NCBI RefSeq assembly: GCF_003097515.1
Contig: NZ_CP029188.1
Span: 6,926,531-6,990,530 of the forward strand
Length of the DNA stretch: 64,000 bases
Source of the DNA: Streptomyces tirandamycinicus
Lineage (GTDB): Bacteria > Actinomycetota > Actinomycetes > Streptomycetales > Streptomycetaceae
Direction: 5' to 3'
Shown here: positions 16,351 to 24,367 of the stretch, in pieces
Layout of the letters: every line of letters starts with the position of its first letter
Position numbering within the stretch: position 1 is the first letter of the stretch
Translations under genes and position numbers: made by a program
Notes under the pieces: generated by a model
Told to the model about the DNA's origin: nothing
The model's input: the letters and a program-made list of their open reading frames with translations, nothing else
Database searches by the model: none

Positions 16351-17097
16351 ATGGACACCGAGCGCCCCACCGGCCGTGCTCCCGGCAGCCTCGCCCCCGC
16401 CGCCGTCCGGGGGGCCAGGCAGCGGGCCCGAGACGAGATCACCGCGGCCATCAAGGACGAGGCGCGAAGGCAGCTCGCCGCCGACGGTGCCGCCAAGCTG
16501 TCCCTGCGTGCGGTCGCCCGGGAGCTCGGCATGGTCTCCTCGGCGCTCTACCGCTACTTCCCCAGCCGTGACGAACTGCTCACCGCGCTGATCGTGGACG
16601 CCTACGACGCCGTGGGCGTCGCCGCCGAGACGGCCGCGGGGACGGTCGGGGATCCGCTCACCCGTTGGGGGGCCGTCTGCGCCGCCGTCCGCGCCTGGGC
16701 GCTCGAGCATCCCCACGAGTACGCGCTGATCTACGGCTCGCCCGTACCCGGTTACGCCGCCCCGCGGACGACCGTCGAGCCCGCCTCCCGGGTCGGCCTC
16801 GCCCTCGTGGGTATCGCGCGCGACGCCCAGCGCGGACCGGGTACCGCACCACCCGGACTCCCGGACGGCCTCCGCCCCGAGGCCGAGCGGATCGCCGCGG
16901 ACCTCGCGCCCGGGCTGCCGCCGGAACTCGCGGCCTCGCTGGTCGCCGCCTGGTCGCAGCTCTTCGGTCTGATCTCCTTCGAGGTGTTCGGGCAGTACCA
17001 CCGGGTGGTGGAGGACAGGGACGCGTTCTTCGCACACGCGGCGGAGCGGCTCGGCCGGGAGGCGGGGATCGTCCCGTCGGCCGGAGACCGGAGCTGA
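16351..17097 (+). CDS. TetR/AcrR-family transcriptional regulator
   Basis: A 248-aa regulator. The HTH covers residues ~25-75 with LSLRAVARELGMVSSALYRYFPSRDELLTALIVDAYD, a classic TetR signature. The remaining residues form the helical ligand and dimer domain of the WHG/TetR_C-like type (RAWALEHPHEYALIYGSPVPGY). Start ATG 16351 follows an operator-like palindrome by 3 nt, implying autoregulation. The divergent DUF385 oxidoreductase is the likely target. Ligand unknown. Confidence 0.92.
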   Translation: MDTERPTGRAPGSLAPAAVRGARQRARDEITAAIKDEARRQLAADGAAKLSLRAVARELGMVSSALYRYFPSRDELLTALIVDAYDAVGVAAETAAGTVGDPLTRWGAVCAAVRAWALEHPHEYALIYGSPVPGYAAPRTTVEPASRVGLALVGIARDAQRGPGTAPPGLPDGLRPEAERIAADLAPGLPPELAASLVAAWSQLFGLISFEVFGQYHRVVEDRDAFFAHAAERLGREAGIVPSAGDRS

Positions 17098-17182
17098 CCC
17101 GGGACGACGGTGGGGCAGGGCAGGGCAGGGGAGGACACCCGACCCGAACCGTCGCCCTGGCCTGCCACCTACGGGACCGGGC

Positions 17183-17211
17183 CCGACGCGTCGGCCCGGC
17201 CTACGCGTCGG
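17183..17211 (-). repeat. Stop-spanning direct repeat
   Basis: On the minus strand CCGACGCGTAGG holds the stop codon TAG of the small membrane protein. A copy, CCGACGCGTCGG (17194-17183), follows 17 bp downstream with A changed to C, which removes the stop. Confidence 0.7.
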
Positions 17212-17485
17212 GGCTGGTCCGGTCCGGCTGACCGGGCGCAACTCGCCGACCCACCTGGCGCGCATGCCGTCGCAGCACCGTGACCACCCGGATCGGGAAC
17301 ACCAGCCCGGCGGCGGTCGTGGCCGCGAGGAGCAGCCCCAGCTCGACGGCGTACGGCATGGTGAACATCAGCTTCGGTCCCGCGATCAGCCCGAAGACCA
17401 CCGCCGCCGCGAAAGTCGCGCTGCACAGCGCGTAGCCGATCTCGACGGTCGTCTCGTCCCGCTGTGCCTGTGTACGCTCCCCCAT
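17201..17485 (-). CDS. Small two-helix membrane protein (DUF6332-like)
   Basis: A 94-aa protein starting MGERTQAQRDETTVEIGYAL, which I recall as the signature of the DUF6332 family of small streptomycete membrane proteins. Two hydrophobic segments (~residues 18-40 and 46-68) are followed by a basic tail, so the C-terminus is probably cytoplasmic. No Shine-Dalgarno is obvious before ATG 17485. A run of 10-bp tandem repeats lies 65 bp upstream. Function unknown. Confidence 0.75.
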   Translation of the reverse strand: MGERTQAQRDETTVEIGYALCSATFAAAVVFGLIAGPKLMFTMPYAVELGLLLAATTAAGLVFPIRVVTVLRRHARQVGRRVAPGQPDRTSPDA

Positions 17486-17550
17486 GCGAAGAGTGTCACA
17501 AGGGCCACGGTGAGCAGGCAATCCCCGGCCCGTGCCGCCTCGTTGGCCGT

Positions 17551-17620
17551 CCCGCCGCATCCCGCCGCATCCCGCCGCATCCCGCCGCATCCCGCCGCCT
17601 CCCGCCGCCTCCCGCCGTGT
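17551..17620. repeat. 10-bp tandem repeat, seven units
   Basis: CCCGCCGCAT is repeated four times exactly (17551-17590), then CCCGCCGCCT twice and one partial unit. It sits upstream of the small membrane protein and downstream of the maleylpyruvate-isomerase-like gene. The 10-bp period is close to a helical turn. Confidence 0.95.
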
Positions 17621-17710
17621 CGACACGACAAGCGCGATCACCCTGACGCCCACGGGCGCGCGGAGGCCGTCCGGGACCCGCACACCCCCGGTGGCGTCGG
17701 GACGGGACCC

Positions 17711-18451
17711 TCAGGCCCAGGTGATCGCGGACTTCTCCCGCCACAGACGGGCGATGTCCGCGTCCCCGTCCAGGGTCACGGCGGTGAGCGGAAGCCGGTT
17801 CCAGAGCACGAGGTGGAGCCGCCCTGCCGGGCCGCTCAGCTCGCAGTCCGCCGGTCCTTCCGACGAGCGTTCGGCACGCGGTGGTTCGGCCGACAGGCGT
17901 ACGGTCCAGACGTCACCGGTGTCCGTGGTCCGCACCCGCAGCACCTTCGGTGCGTCGGTCCGCACCGGGCTTCGTCGGCGGCCGTGGAACGCGCACAGCA
18001 ACTCGTCCACACCGTCGGCCGCCAGCCGCTGCGGTACGGGGCCCGGCTCGCCCAGCGCCGACTCCGCGTCCGCGCGGTGCACGGCCGTCTCATGGGTCTG
18101 GCGGCGCGCCCAGAAGGCGAGCGGGGAGGCTGCGGGGAGGAACGTCCAGCAGTCGAGGTCGTCCGGGGCGTTGGAGAGCGCGTCCACCAGCAGCCCGTGC
18201 CCTTCCCGGAACCAGTCCAGCAGCGCCGCACCGTCCAGGTCCGGGTCACCGGCGGCCGGGCGGTACCCGGTGTGCCGCTCGGCCACGAACGCCGTCGCCC
18301 AGCGGTGCACCATGCCGGTGTGCCGCAGCAGATCCCCGATCCGCCACCCGGGACAGGTCGGCACGGCCGCGTCCGGGCCGGCCGCCGCGGCGGCTCCGGC
18401 CAGCAGACGGCCCTCCTCGTTCAGGTGCGCGATGAGCTCGGTTGTCTCCAC
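17711..18451 (-). CDS. Maleylpyruvate isomerase family mycothiol-dependent enzyme
   Basis: A 246-aa protein of the DinB-like mycothiol-dependent family. The N-terminal helical bundle contains VPTCPGWRIGDLLRHTGMVHRW, with the conserved CPGW and metal His, then HETAVHRADAE, giving the usual three-His metal site. A C-terminal SCP2-like/MDMPI_C domain follows (LRVRTTDTGDVWTV to LWNRLP). Start GTG 18451 begins just before the ETTELIAHL helix; there is no strong SD. Likely a mycothiol S-transferase acting in detoxification; substrate unknown. Not linked to gentisate genes here. Confidence 0.88.
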   Translation of the reverse strand: METTELIAHLNEEGRLLAGAAAAAGPDAAVPTCPGWRIGDLLRHTGMVHRWATAFVAERHTGYRPAAGDPDLDGAALLDWFREGHGLLVDALSNAPDDLDCWTFLPAASPLAFWARRQTHETAVHRADAESALGEPGPVPQRLAADGVDELLCAFHGRRRSPVRTDAPKVLRVRTTDTGDVWTVRLSAEPPRAERSSEGPADCELSGPAGRLHLVLWNRLPLTAVTLDGDADIARLWREKSAITWA

Positions 18452-18895
18452 ACCGGGGATTCTGCCGGAGGCGCCGGGACAGCGGTACGCCACCGGGGAG
18501 TTCCGGCGCCGGAGTGCGGTCGGGAGACGGCCGGTCGGGAGACGGTAGGACAGGGGGCGGCAGAACAGGAGGTGGTACGGCGGGAGTTGGTGGGGCATGG
18601 AGGCGGCAGGACGAGGAAGTGGTGCGACGAGGGAAAGCGGTGCGACGAGGAGACCGTGCCGCGGGATCCTTCGGGCGTGTGCGGCCCCCCTGTGCCGCAC
18701 GGCTCGCGGCCGCCGAGTAACACACGGCTCGCGGCGGCCGGGCAGCGGGACGGAGCAGGGCGGCCGCCGGGACGGGTACGGAGGCAACGACGCCAGGGCC
18801 GGCGGTACCGGGTGGGTCCCGCCGCGGGGCACCGGTGGCGAGCCCGCGAACAGGCCGGCCCCGGACGGTTCCACGCGGGCCGTGGGACGGTCGCG
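18452..18895. other. Gene-free region with short duplications
   Basis: About 444 bp between two minus-strand genes. It contains small direct repeats: GGTCGGGAGACGG twice near 18520-18545, GGTGCGACGAGG twice near 18620-18650, and CACGGCTCGCGGC twice near 18700-18735. No gene, RNA or hairpin was convincing. Confidence 0.55.
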
Positions 18896-20287
18896 TCAGC
18901 GAGGCTCGGCCCGGCACCGCTGCTCCGAGGCCCTGCCGACGGGCGACCGCCGTCCCCCGCCCCGCTCCGCCGCGGTGCTCTCCACCGTGGTGTCCCCGTC
19001 CATGGAGCCCTCCACCGTGGTGCCCTCGTCCATGGTGTTCCCTTCGCCGGTGTCCCCGTCCGCGGCCCCGCGAGCGGCGTACCCGATCACCGCGGCCACG
19101 GCGGCGAGCGCGGCCACCGTCGTCAGCGCCATCGGCAGCGAGAACCAGTCCGCGAGGAAGCCGATGGCGGGGGGCCCGAGCAGCATGCCGCCGTAGCCCA
19201 GCGTGGAGGCCGTCGCCACGCCGCGCGGTCCGGCGAGCGCGCCCGCCCGTGCCACCGCCACGGGGAAGATGTTCGCGAGCCCGAGACCGGTCACCGCGAA
19301 GCCCAGCAGGGCGAGCCAGACCGTCGGCGCCAGGGAGCCGAGCAGCATTCCGGCGGCGGCGGTCACCCCGCCCGCGACCAGGGTCCGGGTCTGCCCGAGC
19401 CGTTCCAGCATGGTCGTGCCGGAGAGCCGTCCCGCGGTCATCGCCAGCGCGAACAGCGAGTACCCGGCGGCCGCCACGCCCGCGTGCGCCCCCAGGTCCT
19501 GCTCCAGATGGAGCGCTCCCCAGTCGGCGAGCGCTCCTTCGCCGTATGCGGTGCACAGGGCGATGACGCCGAAGACCACCACGAGTCGGCGCGTGCGACG
19601 GGAGAGGCGCTCCGGGCCGCCTGCGGGTCCGTCGGGGGATGCGGTCCGTTCGTCTGCGCGTGTGCCGGGGGACGCCGCCCGGCCGGTGCCGTCGTGGCCC
19701 GTGGGAGAGGGGGACCGCAGGAGAACCGGCCCGGCGGCGGCGGTGACGACCAGCCCGGTCGCGGTGAGCACGAGCAGGTGGGAGGCGGGGGAGAGACCCG
19801 CGGCCACCAGCCCGCCGAGGCCCGCGCCGATCATGCCGCCCAGGCTGAAGGCCGCGTGGAAGCCGGGCATGACGGGCCGTCGAAGCGCGGCGACCAGATC
19901 CACGGCGGCGCTGTTCATGGCCACGTTGATCCCGCCGTAGGCGGCACCGAACACCAGCAGGACCAGGCCCAGGGCGAGCGGGGAGTGCGTCTGCGCGGGC
20001 AGTGCGATGCCGAGGGAGAGCAGGACCGCGGCCGCCACGGTCAGCGGACGGCTGCCGAAGCGCGCGCACAGGCGCCCGGTGAGCGTCATCGTCACCACGG
20101 CCCCGGCGGACACGCCGAGGAGGGCGAGACCGAGGTCGCCGGCCGAGGCGCCGGTCTGCTCCTTGATGGCGGGGATGCGGACGACCCAGCCGGCGAAGAG
20201 GAAGCCGTCGAGGGCGAAGAAGACGGTGAGCGCGATGCGGAGTCGGACGAGGGAGCGGGAGGGAGCAAGTTTGTTTAGCAGCGGCAC
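18896..20287 (-). CDS. MFS transporter (fucose-permease/YbjJ-like), leaderless start predicted
   Basis: A 463-aa 12-helix major facilitator. FFALDGFLFAGWVVRIPAIKEQ opens the first helix and DLGLALLGVSAGAVVTM continues the family pattern; the halves are joined by a Pro/Ser/Gly-rich loop. Start GTG 20287 is the only plausible near start and lies six nt after a TATCCT -10, so no ribosome site is expected. It is divergent from a ROK regulator, with an inverted repeat overlapping its start. The C-terminal tail (GDTGEGNTMDEGTTVEGS...) is low complexity, encoded by 30-bp tandem repeats at 18981-19065. Substrate likely a sugar, inferred from the ROK partner. Confidence 0.88.
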   Translation of the reverse strand: MPLLNKLAPSRSLVRLRIALTVFFALDGFLFAGWVVRIPAIKEQTGASAGDLGLALLGVSAGAVVTMTLTGRLCARFGSRPLTVAAAVLLSLGIALPAQTHSPLALGLVLLVFGAAYGGINVAMNSAAVDLVAALRRPVMPGFHAAFSLGGMIGAGLGGLVAAGLSPASHLLVLTATGLVVTAAAGPVLLRSPSPTGHDGTGRAASPGTRADERTASPDGPAGGPERLSRRTRRLVVVFGVIALCTAYGEGALADWGALHLEQDLGAHAGVAAAGYSLFALAMTAGRLSGTTMLERLGQTRTLVAGGVTAAAGMLLGSLAPTVWLALLGFAVTGLGLANIFPVAVARAGALAGPRGVATASTLGYGGMLLGPPAIGFLADWFSLPMALTTVAALAAVAAVIGYAARGAADGDTGEGNTMDEGTTVEGSMDGDTTVESTAAERGGGRRSPVGRASEQRCRAEPR

Positions 20288-20293
20288 AAACTT
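20267..20293. promoter_or_regulatory. Inverted repeat operator at MFS start
   Basis: AAGTTTGT (20267-20274) and ACAAACTT (20286-20293) are perfect inverted 8-bp arms separated by 11 bp. They span the predicted +1 and GTG start of the MFS gene. The AT-rich arms stand out in this GC-rich sequence and are probably bound by the divergent ROK regulator. Confidence 0.75.
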
Positions 20294-20323
20294 AGGATAG
20301 GGGACGGCCGCCCTGCCGCCCAA
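20294..20323 (-). promoter_or_regulatory. Vegetative-type promoter for a leaderless MFS mRNA
   Basis: On the minus strand TTGGGC (20323-20318), an 18-bp spacer and TATCCT (20299-20294) lie six nt before GTG 20287, placing the transcription start at or next to the start codon. Confidence 0.6.
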
Positions 20324-20533
20324 TCGCGTCGGCGCCGCGGCCCCGGGAACGCGAGAGCGGCGGACTCGGCCCGGACCGCGGGTGGTCCTGCCCCCGCTGC
20401 GTGGGCCGCGTCCGGCAGCGCCGCGGGAGCCGCCGCGCGGCCTCCCCGAGTGGCTCGGCGCGGTGCCCCGAGGCCCCCGTGACCGGCCCGCCGCGACGCC
20501 CACCGGCGTGCGGGATCATGGGAGACTTCGCCC

Positions 20534-21760
20534 ATGAACGGCAAGGCGACGAGCGCTCGGACGCGGCTGGAGAGAGGACGCGGCGCCCTCGGCCCCGCAC
20601 TGGAACTGGTCCATACGGGGCGTGCGCCCACCCGGGCAGTGCTGACCGCCGAGTTGGGCGTCACCAGGGCCACGGCCGGCGCGGTCGCCGCCGAACTGGA
20701 GGCGCTCGGCCTCATCCGGGTGGACTCCAGGCCCGGTGCGGGCGCCGGCTCCCAGGGCCGCCCCTCCCACCGCCTCGCCGTGGACGAGAGCGGGCCCGTC
20801 GCCCTCGCCGCCCAGGTGCACGCCGACGGTTTCCGGGCCGCCCTGGTCGGACTGGGCGGCACGATCGCCGCGACCGCCCCCGGCTGCGTCACCGTCTCCG
20901 CCGATCCGGCGCAGGTGCTCGGCGACGTGGTCGAGGCGGGCGTGGCGCTGCTGAAGGAGTCCGGGCGCCACTGCGTCGGCGCAGGGCTCGCCGTGCCCTC
21001 GGCGGTGGCCGAACCCGACGGCACCGCCCTCAACCCGCTGCATCTGGCCTGGCCCGCGGGCGCCGAGGTCCGTGACATCTTCGCCGAATGCGTGCAGGCA
21101 GCCGGCATCACGGGGCCCGCCTTCACCGGCAACGACGTCAACCTCGCCGCCCTCGCCGAGCACCGGCACGGCGCCGGCCGGGGAGCCCGGCACCTCCTCT
21201 GCGTCGCCACCGGTCACCGCGGTGTCGGCGGCGCGCTCGTACTCGACGGCAGGCTGCACACGGGCAGCTCCGGCCTCGCCCTGGAGGTCGGCCATCTGAC
21301 CGTCAACCCCGAGGGGCGCGCCTGCCATTGCGGCAGCCGCGGCTGCCTCGACGTGGAGGCCGACCCGCTCGCGTTCCTCACGGCCGCCGGTATCGACCCC
21401 GGCCCCGAGGTCTCACTGCTCCAGCAGTCCAGGGACCTGCTGCGTACGGAGTACGACGACCCGGCGGTGCGGGCGGCGGCCGAGGAGCTCGTCGACCGGC
21501 TGGGCCTCGGGCTCGCGGGGCTCGTCAACATCCTCAATCCGGACCGGATCATCCTGGGTGGTCTGCACCGCGAACTGCTCGACGCCGATCCGGAGCGCCT
21601 GCGGGCCGTGGTCGCCGACCGCAGCCTGTGGGGCCGCAGCGGCAGTGTGCCCATCCTGCCGTGCACCCTCGACCACAACAGCCTGGTGGGTGCGGCGGAA
21701 CTGGCCTGGCAGCCGGTGCTGGACGATCCGCAGAGCGTGCTGGCGCAGCGCGTTCCGTGA
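20534..21760 (+). CDS. ROK-family transcriptional regulator
   Basis: A 408-aa repressor with an N-terminal winged HTH (AVLTAELGVTRATAGAVAAELEALGLIRV, residues ~35-65) and a C-terminal ROK sugar-sensing domain. The Zn motif is CHCGSRGCLDVEADP, and the region GHLTVNPEGRA replaces the kinase His-rich segment. It is divergent from the MFS transporter and probably represses it through the AAGTTTGT inverted repeat. Start ATG 20534 lacks a strong SD. The ligand is likely a sugar or sugar phosphate. Confidence 0.9.
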   Translation: MNGKATSARTRLERGRGALGPALELVHTGRAPTRAVLTAELGVTRATAGAVAAELEALGLIRVDSRPGAGAGSQGRPSHRLAVDESGPVALAAQVHADGFRAALVGLGGTIAATAPGCVTVSADPAQVLGDVVEAGVALLKESGRHCVGAGLAVPSAVAEPDGTALNPLHLAWPAGAEVRDIFAECVQAAGITGPAFTGNDVNLAALAEHRHGAGRGARHLLCVATGHRGVGGALVLDGRLHTGSSGLALEVGHLTVNPEGRACHCGSRGCLDVEADPLAFLTAAGIDPGPEVSLLQQSRDLLRTEYDDPAVRAAAEELVDRLGLGLAGLVNILNPDRIILGGLHRELLDADPERLRAVVADRSLWGRSGSVPILPCTLDHNSLVGAAELAWQPVLDDPQSVLAQRVP

Positions 21761-21992
21761 GCGCGCCCGCGATGCACGGAACCCGTGTGTGACCGGCACG
21801 GTTCGGTCGGAGAGCACATCCGGGAGGTCCGCCGCACGGGGTCCGTTGCTCGCGGTCCGTCCTCGGGGTCCGTTGCCCGGGCGCCGACCGGCCGGCGCCC
21901 GGCCCGGTGGCCGACGCGCCGCGACTCGATATGACTCCGGCCTCGCGGGAATTCGGATGCGCCCGCGGGCGGGCCGCCGTACGGTCCACGGC

Positions 21993-22874
21993 ATGGCCGG
22001 TACCGATCTCCCACTCCCACCCCGCTTGACCCGCCTCATCTTCCACGGGCCGCTGTCCGAGGAGCGCGCCGGACGGCTGGTCGCACGTCTGGCCCGCCGG
22101 GAGCCGGCCACGGTGCTCGACATCGGCTGCGGCTGGGGCGAGTTGATGCTCCGGATCCTGGAGGCGGCGCCCGGCGCCCAGGGCGTGGGCATCGACCTGA
22201 ACGGGGACGACCTGGCCCGCGGGCGCCGCAACGCGGCCGGGCGCGGGCTCGCCGAGCGTGTGCGGTTCCTCGAGGAGTCCGCCGCCGGCACCCCGCACGG
22301 GCCTGCCGACGTCGTGCTGTGCCTGGGCTCCGGACAGGCGCTGCTCGACCCGGACGGAAGCGTCGCGCAGGACGCCGGTGTCTCGAAGGAGGGTGGTGTC
22401 GCGCGGGATCGCGGTGTGGCCCAGGACGCCGGTCCGGCCGCCGACGGAGCGGCCGGTGCCCCCGGGACGCTCCCGGCGACCACCGCCGCGCTCAGCGCGC
22501 TGCGTTCCCTGGTCTCCCCGGGCGGGCGCGTGCTCTTCGGCGAGGGCTTCTGGGAGCGCACCCCCGTGCCGGGGGAGCTGGCCGAGATGTGGCCGGGAGC
22601 CCGGGCCGACGACCACCTCCCGCTGGCCGATGTCGCCGACGCCGCCACGGCCGCCGGATTCCGTGTCGAGGCGATCGAGACGGCGAGCACGTCGGAGTGG
22701 GAGGACTTCGAATCGGGCTATCTGGCCGACGTGGAGGAATGGCTCGCCAGTCACCCGGGGCATCGCCTCGCCGGCAGCACCCGTGAGCGGGTGGATCGTC
22801 ACCGGGCGAGCTGGCTGCGTGGCTACCGGGGCGTCCTGGGCCTCGCGTACCTCACACTGATACCGGTTGCCTGA
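21993..22874 (+). CDS. Class I SAM-dependent methyltransferase
   Basis: A 293-aa methyltransferase. SAM motif I is VLDIGCGWGELMLRILE, motif II follows at VGIDLNGDDLARGRRNAAGRG, and motif IV at ADVVLCLGSGQAL. Between strands 4 and 5 an unusual Ala/Gly/Asp-rich insertion (about 30 residues from VAQDAGVSKEGG) is encoded by imperfect repeats at 22358-22445. ATG 21993 is 7 nt after a TACGGT -10-like hexamer, so the mRNA may be leaderless. The stop begins a TGATGCC repeat that continues downstream. Substrate unknown. Confidence 0.85.
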   Translation: MAGTDLPLPPRLTRLIFHGPLSEERAGRLVARLARREPATVLDIGCGWGELMLRILEAAPGAQGVGIDLNGDDLARGRRNAAGRGLAERVRFLEESAAGTPHGPADVVLCLGSGQALLDPDGSVAQDAGVSKEGGVARDRGVAQDAGPAADGAAGAPGTLPATTAALSALRSLVSPGGRVLFGEGFWERTPVPGELAEMWPGARADDHLPLADVADAATAAGFRVEAIETASTSEWEDFESGYLADVEEWLASHPGHRLAGSTRERVDRHRASWLRGYRGVLGLAYLTLIPVA

Positions 22875-22934
22875 TGCTTGCTGCCTGCTGTCTGGCGTTT
22901 GATGCCTGATGCCTGATGCCTGATGCCTGATGCC
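22872..22934 (+). repeat. 7-bp tandem repeat beginning at the methyltransferase stop codon
   Basis: The stop context TGATGCT is followed by degenerate CTG-rich units and then five perfect TGATGCC copies (22900-22934). The unit equals the sequence around the stop codon. Confidence 0.9.
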
Positions 22935-23054
22935 CGGCGTCTGGCGCCCGCCCTGCCCAGGCGGTGTCACGCGGCTGAGGTGCCGTGCCGGCCCGTGCGT
23001 CCCGGCCCGTGCGTCCCGGCTCACGCGTTCCAGCCCGTGTGTCCCGGTTCGTGC

Positions 23055-23097
23055 GTTCCGCCCGTCCGTCCCGGACTCCGGGACGGACGGGCGGAAC
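23055..23097. terminator. Strong bidirectional hairpin terminator
   Basis: A perfect 20-bp stem (arms 23055-23074 and 23078-23097) with a 3-nt ACT loop lies between the convergent methyltransferase and ATPase genes. The preceding 22985-23060 carries repeats of the arm-like unit CCCGTGCGTCCCGG. Confidence 0.8.
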
Positions 23098-23118
23098 CCC
23101 GGCCGGGACGTGCCTGCT

Positions 23119-23640
23119 TCAGGTCGCCACCGCGGCCCGCACCGGGGCGCGTTCCCGCGGCTCGGCCTCGACGACGGGGAACGGGGTGGCGGCCGTACCG
23201 AAGGCGGCGGTGCCCGTGTACGGCGGTGGCGCCGCAGGGGGCGGGAGGGCCGTCGGGAGCGTGAACCAGACGGCCTTTCCCTCATCGCCCTTGGGCAGCA
23301 CTCCCCAGCTCTCGCTCACGGCCTCGATCAGCGCGAGTCCACGGCCGGTGGTCTCGAGCGGTCCCGCGGATCCGAGCATCGGTATCCGGGGGTCGTGGTC
23401 GTGCACCGAAACGGTGAGCCGGTCGAAGAGCAGCTCCATCTCCACGGTGCACAGTTTGTCGGGCTGTGCGTGCCGGTGGACGTTGGTCAGGAGCTCCGTG
23501 ACGCCGAGAGCCGCCTGGTCGATCAAGCGATCGAGCTGCCAGTAGCGCAGTTGTGCCGATACGATTCTGCGGATCTGACCGATCCGCGACGGAAGAGCCT
23601 GGAGCTCTACCGTGCAATGCCTGCTTGCCTCGCTGATCAC
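23119..23640 (-). CDS. ATP-binding anti-sigma-like regulatory protein (HATPase_c_2)
   Basis: A 173-aa serine-protein-kinase/anti-sigma-factor-like ATPase of the RsbW/SpoIIAB type, abundant in Streptomyces. The N box is ALGVTELLTNVHRHAQ, the G1 box VSVHDHDPRIP, the G2 box TTGRGLALIEAVSESWG, and the C-terminal strand KAVWFTLP. The last ~40 residues are Pro/Ala-rich and variable. It lacks an adjacent anti-anti-sigma or sigma gene, as is common for the orphan members. ATG 23640. Confidence 0.88.
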   Translation of the reverse strand: MISEASRHCTVELQALPSRIGQIRRIVSAQLRYWQLDRLIDQAALGVTELLTNVHRHAQPDKLCTVEMELLFDRLTVSVHDHDPRIPMLGSAGPLETTGRGLALIEAVSESWGVLPKGDEGKAVWFTLPTALPPPAAPPPYTGTAAFGTAATPFPVVEAEPRERAPVRAAVAT

Positions 23641-23838
23641 GGCTGCGACTCCCCGAAATAGGTCCGGAAGAAGACGAAGGATCGGATCCAGCAGTTGGCT
23701 GCCGACTGCTGTCTGCGCCGGCGGAGCTGGGTCACAGTGTCACCGCCGGTGAACCCTGAGTGATGAGTCAAGAGTGAACCCGGTGTGACGCTTGCGCAAC
23801 TCCGCGCACACGCGGCGCAGGTGGGACGGTGCGGTGGA

Positions 23839-24186
23839 TCAGCCGGGACCGCCGCCGGCCTTGCGGAGCACCTCCAGAAGGCGGCCCGTCAGCGCCCTGT
23901 CGTCCCTTCCCCGGCCGGAGCCGCTCAGCGTCAGCCGGTAGCGGGTGCCGTTGACCGTGGCGACCGCGCTGTCGGCGCCGCCCGCGAACCAGGGCCTGCC
24001 CACCCGGACCGCCCTCACGGGCGCGCTGTCGATGACCCGCCCGTAGCTGGTCAGCAGGGCGAGGGTGCCGCCCTCGACCAGGACCTGACCGGCCGTCGTC
24101 AGCGAGCGGGGCCACCGCTCGATCCGCACGCCCGTGGCGCTGAACTCCGGCTCCCGCACGGGTGCCGCGAACTCCGCCTCCGACAT
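23839..24186 (-). CDS. Hypothetical protein, 115 aa
   Basis: Conserved-looking small protein with good codon bias, starting MSEAEFAAPVREPEFSATG. Alternating beta strands (VLVEGGTLALLTSYGRVIDSAP and YRLTLSGSG) suggest a small beta-sheet domain that ends in a helix (LTGRLLEVLRKAG). No signal or membrane segment. Divergent from the Cds1-like gene, sharing a 181-bp intergenic region. I do not recognise a function. Confidence 0.7.
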   Translation of the reverse strand: MSEAEFAAPVREPEFSATGVRIERWPRSLTTAGQVLVEGGTLALLTSYGRVIDSAPVRAVRVGRPWFAGGADSAVATVNGTRYRLTLSGSGRGRDDRALTGRLLEVLRKAGGGPG

Positions 24187-24367
24187 GGACGCCCCCTTCG
24201 CGCCGTTCCTGCACCTCAGTCTGCCCAGGCATCCGTACGGGCACCAGAGCGCTTCCCCGCCGCATCCACAAGCAACCCCTATGGAACCTCAAAGTCAACG
24301 TTTGTGCAGGTGAGGGGCCTATTGTGGACGGTGGCACACGTCGGGTCGAGAGTGAGGAGCGGGGCGC

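Noticed and set aside
17551..17620. CRISPR-like regular repeats
   Set aside because: Units are contiguous 10-mers with no spacers, so it is a minisatellite.
17264..20278. 1004-codon plus-strand frame
   Set aside because: Runs antisense to three genes and through a 10-bp tandem repeat; no domain.
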